From Pleomorphomonas carboxyditropha (GTDB taxonomy: Bacteria > Pseudomonadota > Alphaproteobacteria > Rhizobiales > Pleomorphomonadaceae), in contig NZ_NQVN01000001.1 of assembly GCF_002770725.1 (NCBI RefSeq), positions 868,001 through 932,000 of the forward strand: DNA of 64,000 bases, written 5' to 3'. The notes beneath the pieces are model-generated. The model ran no database searches. It was not told the origin of the DNA and saw only the letters and a program-made list of their open reading frames with translations. This document shows, in pieces, positions 1 through 9,911 of this stretch. Within the stretch, counting starts at the first letter, position 1. Each line of letters begins with the position of its first letter. Position numbers and translations under genes: made by a program.

Positions 1-588
1 GCCACGCTGGGGACGCTGACCATTGTCCGGGGATTGGTGATGATCATGTCGGGTGCCCGTATGGTCGCCAACCTGCCCAAAGAATTCGGGCAGATCGCCT
101 CCGGCGACATCTTCGGCATCCCCAGCATGTTCATCATCTGGATGGCGCTGTTCCTGGTGACGGTATTCCTGCTCAACTACACCCAACTCGGTCGCAACTT
201 CTTCATCATCGGCTCGAGCAAGGAAGTGGCCCGCCTGTCGGGCATCCGCCTGCGCATCAACATGTACACGGTCTACGGCCTTTCCAGCCTCTATGCGGCG
301 CTGGCCGGCATCCTGCTCAGCTCGCGCCTCAGCATGGGCGTGCCGACGGCGGGCATTTCCTACGAGCTCGACGCCATCGCGGCGGTGGTGATCGGCGGCG
401 GCAGCCTGTTCGGCGCGGCCGGCAGCGCCATCGGCGCGGTGCTGGGGGCGATCATCATGCAGACCATCCGCAACGGCGGCAACCTGCTCGGCATCGATCC
501 GTTCGCGCTGCAGGTGATCATTGGCGCCCTGATCCTGATCGCTGTCGGTATCGACCAGTTTCGAATGCGGAGGGCGGAAAAGGGATAA
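1..588 (+). CDS. RbsC-like sugar ABC transporter permease (5' end outside window)
   Basis: This is the C-terminal part of an inner-membrane permease of the ribose/galactose (RbsC, BPD_transp_2) family, which forms the sugar channel of an RbsABC-type importer. The frame is open to the left window edge, so the true start lies outside. About 195 residues are visible, with several hydrophobic helices and the family block around ELDAIAAVVIGGGSLFGAAG. The sequence ends in a short basic tail (RMRRAEKG), typical of these permeases. The gene converges on the GntR regulator at 774-1460. The ATPase and binding protein are presumably upstream. The substrate cannot be told from this fragment. Confidence 0.93.
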   Translation, partial: ATLGTLTIVRGLVMIMSGARMVANLPKEFGQIASGDIFGIPSMFIIWMALFLVTVFLLNYTQLGRNFFIIGSSKEVARLSGIRLRINMYTVYGLSSLYAALAGILLSSRLSMGVPTAGISYELDAIAAVVIGGGSLFGAAGSAIGAVLGAIIMQTIRNGGNLLGIDPFALQVIIGALILIAVGIDQFRMRRAEKG

Positions 589-773
589 TCCCGGAGATCG
601 CGGGGAAAATATCCGGATGCGAGAAGAGGTAAATGCGACCGACGCCGGAGACGGAGCCTGCCTTTCGGGTCGCACGGTCCGACTTCACATGGACTGACCT
701 TCTGGTGCAGGAGCATTCAGCCAATGCCTCCTGTCACCAGAGGACTAGCAGTTAGAGTCGGCGGCGATCGATG

Positions 774-1460
774 TCAGGATCTGTTCATTCCGGAATCGGC
801 GGCAGCTATGTCCTTGACGTGCTCGGCATACGTCGAGCTCACTCGGTCGATATGTTGCCTTAGCACTGCGAGACAGGCTGGAAGGTCACGCGCCCGGATA
901 AGGTCGAGCATCTGGTGATGCTCTTGGTCCGAGCGACGTGTGTGGTCCGGTTTATGGGAAAGATGAGTTCTGAGTGCCGCCAGCTTGCCAACGTAAAGCG
1001 TGTAGGTGCTTTCAAGGTAGCTGTTGTCGCAGCACTCGAAGAAGACCTGATGATAGTCGGTATCGGCGGCGAGATACGCGCGTTCGTCGCCTGCCGCATG
1101 CGCCTTTTCCATGCGCCCCACCACAGCGGAAAGCCGCTCGGCGAGTTGCTCGGGGTTGCGCCCGAGCGCATAGCGGAGCGCCGCTTCCTCAAGAGCAAAA
1201 CGCAGCTCACAGATATCGCGAATCTCCCGCGCCGATAGCGTAAAGACCGTAACGCCACGCTGCGGGTAAATATTGACCAACCCCTCTAGCCGCAGTTGCG
1301 CCAGCGCTTCCCGCACCGGCGTTTTGGACACGTTGAGCTTTTCGGCGAGTTGGCGCTCCGACAACACCTCACCCAACCGAAAGTCACCCTCGACGATGGC
1401 GTGGCGAAGCCGGCTGGCGACTTCCTCGGCAATTGAGCGTGGGCGCTCGATGGGGTGCAT
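774..1460 (-). CDS. GntR family transcriptional regulator, FCD (FadR-type) domain
   Basis: A 228-residue regulator. Residues about 8-75 form a GntR winged helix (SIAEEVASRLRHAIVEGDF, then SERQLAEKLNVSKTPVREAL). The rest is an all-helical FCD ligand domain with acidic and histidine residues (DTDYHQVFFE, DQEHHQML, LRQHIDRV) placed like the metal-binding residues of that family. FCD regulators usually respond to small organic acids or sugar acids and repress nearby catabolic or transport genes. It lies 172 bp downstream of the leftward ABC operon and converges with the RbsC-like gene, so either transporter could be its target. An ATG start at 1460 gives a full-length family protein. Confidence 0.92.
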   Translation of the reverse strand: MHPIERPRSIAEEVASRLRHAIVEGDFRLGEVLSERQLAEKLNVSKTPVREALAQLRLEGLVNIYPQRGVTVFTLSAREIRDICELRFALEEAALRYALGRNPEQLAERLSAVVGRMEKAHAAGDERAYLAADTDYHQVFFECCDNSYLESTYTLYVGKLAALRTHLSHKPDHTRRSDQEHHQMLDLIRARDLPACLAVLRQHIDRVSSTYAEHVKDIAAADSGMNRS

Positions 1461-1632
1461 CCTGTCTCCTGGATTTCGCCGTCGACTGGCTCTTGATGAA
1501 ACAGCTTTTTGGAGCCCGTCAATAGAAATCTCCGGGGCGAAGGTTCACGCTCGAAATGCCCATCGGGCGATCGCTAGATCTCCATCCGTTTGCACAACAC
1601 TAAAGCTCTGATTGTGATGGGGCTTCCGTTCT

Positions 1633-2721
1633 TCAGACGTCCATCGGTTCGAGAGCGAGTCTCTGGCCGTTTCCGGCGTCGAAAAGATGTCCCTGGCCTT
1701 CCTCGAAGGCGATTGAGAGCCGGTCGCCGACGGCAATCGGAAGCCGGCGGCGGATGAGGGCGACCAGTTTTTCGCCGGCGGCATCGACCACGACGTGGGT
1801 TTCCGAGCCGGTCGGTTCGACCACGTCGACGCGGGCGTCGAGGCCCTCGGCATCGGACACCAGAATGTGCTCCGGCCGGATACCGAACTCCACCTGCCGT
1901 CCGACAAGTTCCGCCGGGTAGGGGCCGACGGCGATGACCGCGCCGGAGGCGACCTTCAGGCCGGCCTGGCCGGCTTCGAGGGTGCCGGCGATGAAGTTCA
2001 TGGCCGGCGAGCCGATGAAGCCGGCGACGAAGCGGTTGACGGGCCGATCGTAGAGCTCGAGCGGCGTGCCGATCTGCTCGACGCGGCCGGCGTTGAGCAC
2101 GACGATCCTGTCGGCCATGGTCATGGCCTCGATCTGGTCGTGGGTGACGTAGACGACGGTCGTGCCGAGCCGCTGGTGCAGGCTCTTGATCTCGGCGCGC
2201 ATGGCGACGCGCAGCTTGGCGTCGAGGTTGGAAAGCGGCTCGTCGAACAGGAACACCTTGGGATTGCGGACGATCGCCCGGCCCATGGCGACGCGCTGGC
2301 GCTGGCCGCCGGAAAGCTGGGCCGGCTTGCGGTCGAGAAGCGGCTCCAGGCCGAGGATGGCGGCGGCCGCGTCGACCTTCTGCCGGATCGTCGCCTTGTC
2401 GACCCTGGCAAGCTCCAGCGCAAAGCTCATGTTCTGGGCGACGGTCATCTGCGGATAGAGCGCGTAGTTCTGGAACACCATGGCGATGTCCCGGTCCTTC
2501 GGCTCCAGATGATTGACCACCCGGTCGTCGATGGCGATGGTGCCGGCGGATATGTTCTCCAAGCCGGCGATCATGCGCAGGAGCGTCGACTTGCCGCAGC
2601 CCGATGGGCCGACGAGCACGACGAACTCGCCGTGACGGATGTCGATGTCGACGCCGTGGATAACCGCAACGGCGCCGTAGGTCTTGCGAACCTCGCTGAT
2701 CGTGACGCTGGCCACTTGCAT
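1633..2721 (-). CDS. MalK/UgpC-type sugar ABC transporter ATP-binding protein
   Basis: A 362-residue ATPase that would energise the importer encoded upstream in the same operon. Walker A (GPSGCGKST, about residue 39), Q-loop, signature LSGGQRQRVAMGRA, Walker B (VFLFDEPLSNLDAK) and the switch histidine (YVTHDQ) are all present. They are followed by a C-terminal TOBE/OB extension of about 120 residues, as in MalK and UgpC. It is the last gene of the operon running from 7365 to 1633, and only 12 bp separate it from the glycosidase gene. The cognate permeases are those at 4272-5144 and 5141-6040. Substrate specificity is not readable from an ATPase. Confidence 0.95.
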   Translation of the reverse strand: MQVASVTISEVRKTYGAVAVIHGVDIDIRHGEFVVLVGPSGCGKSTLLRMIAGLENISAGTIAIDDRVVNHLEPKDRDIAMVFQNYALYPQMTVAQNMSFALELARVDKATIRQKVDAAAAILGLEPLLDRKPAQLSGGQRQRVAMGRAIVRNPKVFLFDEPLSNLDAKLRVAMRAEIKSLHQRLGTTVVYVTHDQIEAMTMADRIVVLNAGRVEQIGTPLELYDRPVNRFVAGFIGSPAMNFIAGTLEAGQAGLKVASGAVIAVGPYPAELVGRQVEFGIRPEHILVSDAEGLDARVDVVEPTGSETHVVVDAAGEKLVALIRRRLPIAVGDRLSIAFEEGQGHLFDAGNGQRLALEPMDV

Positions 2722-2733
2722 CCTCCCCGATTG

Positions 2734-4248
2734 TCAATGGCGCCGGCGAACGCGGATGGCGAGATGCGGCTTGCCGGGCAGTTCGACGGCGAATACCGCA
2801 TCCGGACGCCGCGACCGCACCTGCGCGCCATGCCGGGTCGGATGGTTGGCGGGTGCGTCGACGATCCTGGCCGGGGTGACCGTCATGTTCCAGGTGTCGA
2901 TCAGGTCGACGTCGTAGTCGCCGGGTTCGGTCGGCAGGCCGGGCGCCCAGATCACCGGCTGGTGCTCGCCGAGATAGATGTAGACGACGTCGCCGTCGCC
3001 GGCGCCCGAGACGCGGCTCCACGGCCAGTTGTCGGAGGGAGCGAGCGGCGTGAGGCCCGTCTTCACGTCCTGTTCGAGGAGGTCGCGCAGGAAGCCGATC
3101 CGCTTCCAGGCCTCGCCGTGCAGCGCGCCGCCCTTGGCCCACCATAGAATATCATCGGGGTGCATGAAGGTCTCGCCGTGGCCGGCGTAGCCGCCGCGCA
3201 GCAGCGTGATCCAGAAGCGATGGACGAGCTCCTCGGCCGAGATGTTGCCCCAGCTCAGCAGGATGTTGCCCTCGTATTCCGGCTCGTCGTTGACCACCGG
3301 CTTGCCGTAGGCGTCGCGCCACTCCTGGGTGCGCTTGACGTCCCAGTTCTGGATGCAGACATGGCTGACCCAGGGCTTGCGATGGTCGTAGTTGGCCTTG
3401 ACGTCGCCGTTGTGGATCGATTTCAGGTGCCGGTAGGGGTCGTTTTCCTCGATGATCTGGAAATAGCGGTCCCACTGGGCCATCGGCTTGGAATTGAGCA
3501 GGAAGTCGTATTCGTTGGCCAGCGACCACCAGACGTTCCGGAAGGCGGCGAGGCGCGCCGTCAGATAGGCGACGTAGCGATAGTCCTGCGCCGCCGACAT
3601 GTCGCAATAGCCCCAGCGGTCGTAGGGGTGGAAAATGATGATGTCCGCCTCGATACCGAGATCGCGGAGCGCCGCGACCTGCGTCTCCAGATGCCGGAAA
3701 GCGACGGGGTTGGGGCGGTCGAAGTCGAGCTCGCCCTCGTCGTCGCGCTCGAAGATGTCGAAGAGCGGCTCGTTGACGTTGAAGGGGTAGTCCTTCGGAA
3801 ACACGGCCATGCGGATCTTGTTGAAGCGCGCGGTCGACAGCGTTTTCAGCGTCTCGGCCTGCAATTCCAACGGCTGGTGCGTCCAGGCATAGCTCGTCGT
3901 GCCGAAGGGCAGGTAGGGCGTGCCGTCGGCGTAGGCGAAGTGGAACTGGTTGGCGACGTGCACCGGACCATGGCTGGCCCTGGCCGGCGCCTTGACGACA
4001 AAGGCGCCGGTCTGCCCATCGAGCTCGGCGATATTGGAAATGGTCGTGTAGGTCCATTCGCCTTCGTTGTCGGGCATGAAGCGGATCCTGTAGGCGCCTG
4101 CGCCGTCGTAGAAACCGGGCACCCGGACGACGCGGCTGTTCTGCTTGAAGAACGCCTCGAAGCCGACGTCGAGATAGGGGTTGCCGGTGTCGGGACCGAT
4201 AAAGCTGGCCTCGAAGAGATCCCACTTGGATACGCTCTGCTTGGACAT
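2734..4248 (-). CDS. DUF5060/DUF4038 glycoside-hydrolase-like protein, cytoplasmic
   Basis: A 504-residue protein. I place the start at ATG 4248 (MSKQSVSKWDLFEASF); upstream codons in the frame read as shadow of the permease. An N-terminal beta-sandwich resembling DUF5060 (about 1-90) precedes a TIM-barrel resembling DUF4038 (about 95-400) and a C-terminal beta domain. Candidate catalytic acids are Glu246 in SLANEYDF and Glu322 or Glu324 in NDEPEYEG, fitting a retaining glycosidase with one Asn-Glu and one Glu. No signal peptide is present, so the substrate should be hydrolysed after import. Its position between permease and ATPase genes suggests it acts on the imported oligosaccharide. The exact glycan is unknown; related DUF4038 proteins include apiosidases. 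Confidence 0.85.
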   Translation of the reverse strand: MSKQSVSKWDLFEASFIGPDTGNPYLDVGFEAFFKQNSRVVRVPGFYDGAGAYRIRFMPDNEGEWTYTTISNIAELDGQTGAFVVKAPARASHGPVHVANQFHFAYADGTPYLPFGTTSYAWTHQPLELQAETLKTLSTARFNKIRMAVFPKDYPFNVNEPLFDIFERDDEGELDFDRPNPVAFRHLETQVAALRDLGIEADIIIFHPYDRWGYCDMSAAQDYRYVAYLTARLAAFRNVWWSLANEYDFLLNSKPMAQWDRYFQIIEENDPYRHLKSIHNGDVKANYDHRKPWVSHVCIQNWDVKRTQEWRDAYGKPVVNDEPEYEGNILLSWGNISAEELVHRFWITLLRGGYAGHGETFMHPDDILWWAKGGALHGEAWKRIGFLRDLLEQDVKTGLTPLAPSDNWPWSRVSGAGDGDVVYIYLGEHQPVIWAPGLPTEPGDYDVDLIDTWNMTVTPARIVDAPANHPTRHGAQVRSRRPDAVFAVELPGKPHLAIRVRRRH

Positions 4249-4271
4249 GTTCTGGTTATCCTGTTGAGGCT

Positions 4272-5144
4272 TCAGCCCTTGACGGCGCCGGAGGTCAGGC
4301 CGGACACGAAGTAGCGCTGGAAGATCAGGTAGACGAGGGTGGCCGGCAGCACGGTCATGACGATCGCCGCGTTGAGCTGGCCGTAGTCGCGCGAGAACTG
4401 GCCCTGGAAGGCGGAGAGGCCGAGCGGCAGCGTCCACATCTCCCGATCCTGCAGCAGCACCAGCGCCATGGCGAACTCGTTCCAGGTGGCGACGAAGTCG
4501 AGGATGAACAGCGCCGCCAAGACCGGCAGCGACACCGGCAGGAACACCCGCCGGAAGGTGGTGAAATGGGAGGCGCCGTCGATGCGCGCCGCCTCGCTGA
4601 GCTCGTGCGGAATGGCGCGGAAGAAGCCGTGCAGGATGAACACCTGGTAGGGAATGCCGAAGGCGAGGTAGGGCAGGATGACGCCGGGATAGGTGTCGAT
4701 CAGCCCGAAGCCGTTCACCAGCGTGAAGATCGGCGCCAGCATCACCTGGAAGGGTATCATGGTCCCGAACAGGATCAGCACCAGGGTCAGCCGGCCGAAG
4801 CGCATCGGGATCTTGGCCAGCGCGTAGGCGGCCATCGCCGAGATCATCAGCCCGAGCGGCACCTTGATCGCCGTGATGACGACCGAATTGACGAAAGTCG
4901 TGTCGAAACGGCCGCGTGCCCAGGCGGAGGCATAATTGCTGAATTGCGGGTCGGCCGGCGGCGCGAACGCGCTGGTCGTCATCACCTGGCCCGTCGACTT
5001 CAGCGACGTGAAGACGATGAAGACGAACGGGGCGATCCAGATCGCGGCGACGACGATCAGCGACAGCCAGAGGCCGATCAGCACCCAGTCGCGCGGCGGC
5101 CGGCCGGCATCCGCCTGGACGGCGGCCAGATTGGCGGAGGTCAT
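4272..5144 (-). CDS. MalG-type carbohydrate ABC transporter permease
   Basis: A 290-residue inner-membrane permease with six predicted helices and the cytoplasmic EAA loop (EAARIDGASHFTTFRRVFLP) that contacts the ATPase. I chose ATG 5144 because it overlaps the stop of the preceding permease gene as ATGA, indicating translational coupling. The longer open frame upstream is shadow. It pairs with the permease at 5141-6040 and the binding protein at 6121-7365. The family moves oligosaccharides, polyols or glycerol phosphate; the cytoplasmic glycosidase downstream favours a glycoside. Confidence 0.95.
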   Translation of the reverse strand: MTSANLAAVQADAGRPPRDWVLIGLWLSLIVVAAIWIAPFVFIVFTSLKSTGQVMTTSAFAPPADPQFSNYASAWARGRFDTTFVNSVVITAIKVPLGLMISAMAAYALAKIPMRFGRLTLVLILFGTMIPFQVMLAPIFTLVNGFGLIDTYPGVILPYLAFGIPYQVFILHGFFRAIPHELSEAARIDGASHFTTFRRVFLPVSLPVLAALFILDFVATWNEFAMALVLLQDREMWTLPLGLSAFQGQFSRDYGQLNAAIVMTVLPATLVYLIFQRYFVSGLTSGAVKG

Positions 5145-6040
5145 TCCGTGGTCTCCTCGCGCTTCTGCGTCCAGCGCATGTAGGGGATGACGACGGCCAG
5201 CGTGACGCCGAGCAGCACGACCGAGATGGCGCTGCCGCGGCCGAAGTCGAAGATCTGCATCGACTGGGTGAAGGCCCAGAGCGCCAGCATCTGGGTGGAC
5301 TGGGCGGGGCCGCCGCCGGTCAGGCCGTAGACGATGTCGAAGGCCTTGAGCGAGTTGATGATGGCGAGGACGAGCACGATGGTCAGCGTGGTGCGCAGGG
5401 CCGGCAACGTCACGTAACGGAAGATGGACCATCGGCCGGCGCCATCGATGCGCGCCGCCTCGACGAGCGACCTGTTGACGCCCTGAAGGCCGGCGAGAAA
5501 CAGCACCATCGAGAAGCCGACCGATTGCCAGACATAGGCGCCGAAGGCGGAATAGAGCGCGATATCGCGGTTGCCGAGCCAGTCCATCACCCAGGACTGC
5601 AATCCGAGCGAGGTCAGGATCTGGCCGAACAGGCCGAAGAACGGATCGTACATCCAGCGCCACATGGTAGCGACGGCGATCGGCGCGATGATGACCGGCA
5701 GATAGTAGATGGCGCGCAACGTATTGCGGCCGAAGATCGGCTGGTTGAGGCCGAGCGCCAGCCCGAGGCCGATCATCGGCGGAATGACGACGGAAAGTGC
5801 CGTCCAGATCATCGTATTGCGGAAAGCCACCCAGAACACCGGGTCCTTGGTGAACACGTCGACGTAGTTGGACGCGCCGACGTAGACCTTGACCGGATCG
5901 AGGCCGTTCCACTTGAAGAAGCTCAGCCAGATCACGTCGAGCATCGGGAAGACGGCGAAGACGACGTAGATGACCAGCGCCGGGCCGAGCAGCAGCAGGG
6001 CCTGGATGCGCATGTTGGAGCCAATGGCGCGTGCGGCCAT
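5141..6040 (-). CDS. MalF/UgpA-type carbohydrate ABC transporter permease
   Basis: A 299-residue permease with six helices and the EAA motif EAARIDGAGRWSIFRYVTLP. Translation most likely starts at ATG 6040, preceded at a good distance by GGGAGG on the minus strand. The long N-terminal extension of the open frame is not typical of the family. Its stop overlaps the next permease start (ATGA). A hairpin with a T-run lies between this gene and the binding-protein gene (6071-6102), so the membrane genes may be expressed at a lower level than the binding protein. Confidence 0.95.
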   Translation of the reverse strand: MAARAIGSNMRIQALLLLGPALVIYVVFAVFPMLDVIWLSFFKWNGLDPVKVYVGASNYVDVFTKDPVFWVAFRNTMIWTALSVVIPPMIGLGLALGLNQPIFGRNTLRAIYYLPVIIAPIAVATMWRWMYDPFFGLFGQILTSLGLQSWVMDWLGNRDIALYSAFGAYVWQSVGFSMVLFLAGLQGVNRSLVEAARIDGAGRWSIFRYVTLPALRTTLTIVLVLAIINSLKAFDIVYGLTGGGPAQSTQMLALWAFTQSMQIFDFGRGSAISVVLLGVTLAVVIPYMRWTQKREETTE

Positions 6041-6070
6041 GAGGCGCCTCCCTGTGTCGGCGGCGACGGA

Positions 6071-6102
6071 AAAAGGCGGCCGGTGCCGGAGCAACCGGCC
6101 GC
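6071..6102 (-). terminator. Hairpin with T-tract between binding-protein and permease genes
   Basis: On the minus strand, nine-base arms (GCGGCCGGT / ACCGGCCGC, plus-strand positions 6076-6084 and 6094-6102) enclose a nine-base loop and are followed by a short T run (complement of 6071-6074). It starts 19 bp after the binding-protein stop. In this position it probably acts as a partial terminator or a 3'-end stabiliser, raising binding-protein mRNA over permease mRNA. Confidence 0.6.
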
Positions 6103-6120
6103 GTCGGGCTTCAGGAGAGA

Positions 6121-7365
6121 TCAGCTCTTGTTGCCGATGAAGGTCTGCATGGCGGCGGCGGCGTCGACGGGCGTCATGTTGCCGCTGGCCACTTCGTTGA
6201 TGACGCGGAAATATTCCGTCGTCACGTCGAGCGGGAAGGCCTGATCGCCGTTCATGTACACCTTGTCGTAGGTGTTGAAGATGTCGAGCCACTTTTTCTC
6301 CAGCGGGCGCTGGTTGTCATAGGCTACGTGCTTGTTAATCGACGTGGTGCTGAACGCCCCGAGCACACTCTGCTGGACGTCCGTCGAATTGAAGTAATCG
6401 AGGAATTTCGCAGCGAGATCGGGGTTTTTGCTCTTCGTGCTCACATAGTTATATTCGGCGAAGCCGTAGAGCCTGTTGGTTCCTGTCGGGAACAGGAACA
6501 AGTCGTAGCCATTGAGGTCGACGACCTCGGCCAACTGCTGCACCAGCCAATCACCTTCCAGCATCATCGCCGCCCGGCCGGCCACGAACAGGTTGAACGA
6601 CTGGGCCTGATCGATGCCCATGAAGGGCGACAGAATGTAGTTCTTCGCCCACTTGTCGAGTTCGGCAAATGAGTCTGCGGCGCAGGCTTCCTTGGTCCAG
6701 TCGACCTTCATGTTCATCAGTGCGTCGTGCGTGTCGGCGCCGCACTTGGCTTCGAGGATCACATCCATCAGGCGCATGACGTGCCAGTTGACGGTACCGC
6801 CGAAGGTGATCGCCGGAATACCGGCCGCCTTCAGCTTTTCCGCGTCGGCGACGAGTTCATCATAGTTGGCGGGCGTGCCGGCAATGCCGGCCTTCTCGAA
6901 CAGCGCCTTGTTGTAGTAGAGCGCCTCGCCCTTGAAGGTGAAGGGCACGCCGTGCCGGCCGCCTTCGTAGATGCGCGAGAACGAGGCGGCCGCCGGGACC
7001 AGCTCGTCGTCCCACTTGTATTCCGCATAATACTTGTCGAGCGGCAGGCTGAGACCCGCCTTGACGTATTCGCCGCCGAGACCGAGGCCCGCCCACATGA
7101 AGTAGATATCCGGGCCCTTGTCCGTGCCTGCGGCGACGCGAATGGCGGTCTTGTGGTCGTCGACGCCACGGGTAACGACGTTGACCTTAACTCCGGGGTT
7201 CGCAGCTTCAAAGTCCGCGGCGATCTTCGTAAAGGCGTCATTCGAGGCCTCCGAGCTGAAGTTCAGCGTCCAGATCGTCAGATCCTCGGCAGCGGACAGG
7301 CAGGTCCCGGCCAGCAGCAGACCGCCGGCGAAGGCGGCGCGCGAGGCAACAGAAATCAATGTCAT
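6121..7365 (-). CDS. Extracellular sugar-binding protein (MalE-like, ABC transporter)
   Basis: A 414-residue periplasmic binding protein. I place the start at ATG 7365, which has GGGAGGAAAG just upstream; the extra N-terminal codons of the open frame lack these features. Residues 1-24 are a Sec signal peptide ending near SAA, followed by the mature start EDLTIWTLNF typical of solute-binding family 1. The body carries the expected patterns (ADFEAANPGVKVNVV, ALYYNKALFEKAGI, AMMLEGDW). It is the first gene of the leftward operon and is divergent from the ROK regulator at 7663, which probably controls it. The substrate is unknown. Confidence 0.95.
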   Translation of the reverse strand: MTLISVASRAAFAGGLLLAGTCLSAAEDLTIWTLNFSSEASNDAFTKIAADFEAANPGVKVNVVTRGVDDHKTAIRVAAGTDKGPDIYFMWAGLGLGGEYVKAGLSLPLDKYYAEYKWDDELVPAAASFSRIYEGGRHGVPFTFKGEALYYNKALFEKAGIAGTPANYDELVADAEKLKAAGIPAITFGGTVNWHVMRLMDVILEAKCGADTHDALMNMKVDWTKEACAADSFAELDKWAKNYILSPFMGIDQAQSFNLFVAGRAAMMLEGDWLVQQLAEVVDLNGYDLFLFPTGTNRLYGFAEYNYVSTKSKNPDLAAKFLDYFNSTDVQQSVLGAFSTTSINKHVAYDNQRPLEKKWLDIFNTYDKVYMNGDQAFPLDVTTEYFRVINEVASGNMTPVDAAAAMQTFIGNKS

Positions 7366-7662
7366 GGCTTTCCTCCCAGTCGGTTCCAACGCGACTGAGC
7401 ATGGAGTATGGCCGCCTTTACCCTCTGTCAAGGATCATTATGTCGTAATCGTCGTAATTATGCCTGTCTTTTCTGGGAATTTATGCCGATATCGGGGGTT
7501 AAATATCTGAATCTGGCCGATTTCCGGCGATAAATTAGATTCTTTGGGCGTTGTTTGCCTCCATAATGTCGTTGACGGCGGAAAGGCGCGCCACTACCGT
7601 TTTGTCGCCGGGGACGGTAAAGCGTCGAGGGGCAGTATCCATTAAGTTCGTCGGAGACGAAA
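7366..7662. promoter_or_regulatory. Divergent promoter region between binding protein and ROK regulator
   Basis: This 297-bp gap is more AT-rich than its surroundings and must hold promoters for both directions. I see a direct repeat TCGTAAT at 7443-7449 and 7452-7458, inside a partly symmetrical stretch (7437-7461), 78-98 bp upstream of the binding-protein start. This is a candidate regulator site only; I do not recognise a family consensus and name no promoter. Confidence 0.35.
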
Positions 7663-8859
7663 TTGGCCAACATGATCACCAGCGAACTCGAAGGGCTGCT
7701 TTACGGCCGCGAGCTGGACTCGCCGGTCGTCAAGGTCGTGAGGGCACTGAGTGGGCATGGGGCGGTGAGCACGTCGCAAATCGCCCGCAACACCGGCCTT
7801 GCGCGATCGACCGTGTCCACCATTCTCGCCGACCTGAAGCGGTCGAACCTGGTGGTCGAGATGGAGGCGCGCAACCCGGGGCCTGGCCGTCCCGCCGTTG
7901 CCCACTCGCTCAATCCGGAGGCGGGCACCTGCGTCGGCGCGCTGCTGGACGTCGACGAGATCCGGGTGATCGTCGCCGACGTGGCGCACAACGTGGTGGC
8001 GGATCTGGCGATGCCGGTCGAGCGGGAATATTCGCCCACCAAGGCGGCCCGCGTCGTCAAGCACGCCGTCGACACGCTCTACAAGGAGCACAGCCTTGCC
8101 TATGCCAGCCTGATCGGCATCGGCTTTGCCGTTTCCGCGCCGATCGCCCCCGATGGACGCGTCATGCGGTCTTCGGCATTGCCGGGCTGGCAGGGCACCG
8201 ATTTCCGCGAGGCGCTCGAGCCGGTGCTGCAAAAGCCGATCTTCGCCGACAGTGAAAGCAACTGCGCGGCGCTGGCCGAGATGATGTGGGGCGCGGCCAG
8301 CGGCAGCGACAATTTCGTGCTGCTGAAGCTCAATCAGGCGGTCAGCGGCGCCGTGGTGGTCGACGGAAAGGCGCTGGTCGGCGCCTCCGGGTCGGCCGGC
8401 GAGGTGGGGCATATCGTCGTCGATCCGCACGGGCCGCTCTGCCGATGCGGCAATCGCGGCTGTCTCGAACTTTATTGCGGCGCCGGCTTCGTGGCGAAGA
8501 TGGCCGCCGACTGGCTCGGCCGCTCCATTCCCGTGGACGAGATCGTCGCACGGGCGGTGCAGGGCGAGACGGGCTTCCGGCGCCTCCTGGCCGACGCCGG
8601 CGAGGCGGCCGGCCGTGGCCTCAGCATGGTCGGCGCCATGATCAACCCGCCGCTGTTCATCATTTCCGGCATCCTGGCCGGCGCCGGCGAACTGCTGCTC
8701 GCGCCGTTGCGCGCCAGCTACGAGAAGCATTCCTTCGTCAAGCGCGACGACGTCGACGAGGCGCACTATCCGGTCTTCCGGGTGGGGAAGTTCCTCGACA
8801 ACGACAATTGCCTCGGCGCGGCGGGCCTTGTGCTGCGCCATAGCAGCCGCCTCAAATGA
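7663..8859 (+). CDS. ROK family transcriptional regulator
   Basis: A 398-residue repressor-like protein. An N-terminal winged helix (STSQIARNTGLARSTVSTILADL, about residues 36-58) precedes a ROK sugar-binding domain containing the zinc motif CRCGNRGCLE. ROK regulators of this type bind a sugar and release DNA. The start is a choice: TTG 7663 has GGAG seven bases upstream, while ATG 7672 is about fifteen bases from it, so TTG fits better (giving MANMITSELE). The gene is divergent from the sugar-importer operon, its most likely target. Confidence 0.93.
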   Translation: MANMITSELEGLLYGRELDSPVVKVVRALSGHGAVSTSQIARNTGLARSTVSTILADLKRSNLVVEMEARNPGPGRPAVAHSLNPEAGTCVGALLDVDEIRVIVADVAHNVVADLAMPVEREYSPTKAARVVKHAVDTLYKEHSLAYASLIGIGFAVSAPIAPDGRVMRSSALPGWQGTDFREALEPVLQKPIFADSESNCAALAEMMWGAASGSDNFVLLKLNQAVSGAVVVDGKALVGASGSAGEVGHIVVDPHGPLCRCGNRGCLELYCGAGFVAKMAADWLGRSIPVDEIVARAVQGETGFRRLLADAGEAAGRGLSMVGAMINPPLFIISGILAGAGELLLAPLRASYEKHSFVKRDDVDEAHYPVFRVGKFLDNDNCLGAAGLVLRHSSRLK

Positions 8860-8867
8860 CGCGGATG

Positions 8868-8924
8868 CCTAGAGCATCGGATTTTCCGAAAATCGGATTC
8901 CACTTTTCGGTCCGATGCTCTAGG
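8868..8924. repeat. Perfect palindromic intergenic repeat
   Basis: Fourteen-base arms CCTAGAGCATCGGA (8868-8881) and TCCGATGCTCTAGG (8911-8924) are perfect inverted repeats around an interior that again contains CCGAAAA and TTTTCGG-type symmetry. Elements with AGAGCATCGGA...TCCGATGCTCT are, to my knowledge, dispersed in many rhizobial genomes. It sits nine bases after the ROK gene stop and could also act as a terminator. Confidence 0.75.
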
Positions 8925-9032
8925 TGAGCCTGATCGGCCCCTTGCACAACCCTGTCCGTTGCCCGACGGTGGTGGCGATCCTTGCCGTTGGCTGATAGGC
9001 CATGAAGCATAGTCCCGTCCATCGATCCCGAA

Positions 9033-9890
<858 letters not shown>

Positions 9891-9911
9891 TCGGCGACGC
9901 AGTGCCGGCGC

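Noticed and set aside
590-773. Terminator between the RbsC-like gene and the GntR gene
   Set aside because: Only seven-base complementary segments (TGCGACC/GGTCGCA) widely spaced and no T-run, so I do not call it.
1795-3147. Plus-strand open frame of 450 codons over the MalK-type and glycosidase genes
   Set aside because: No recognisable domain, no ribosome site; opposite strand has intact ATPase motifs.
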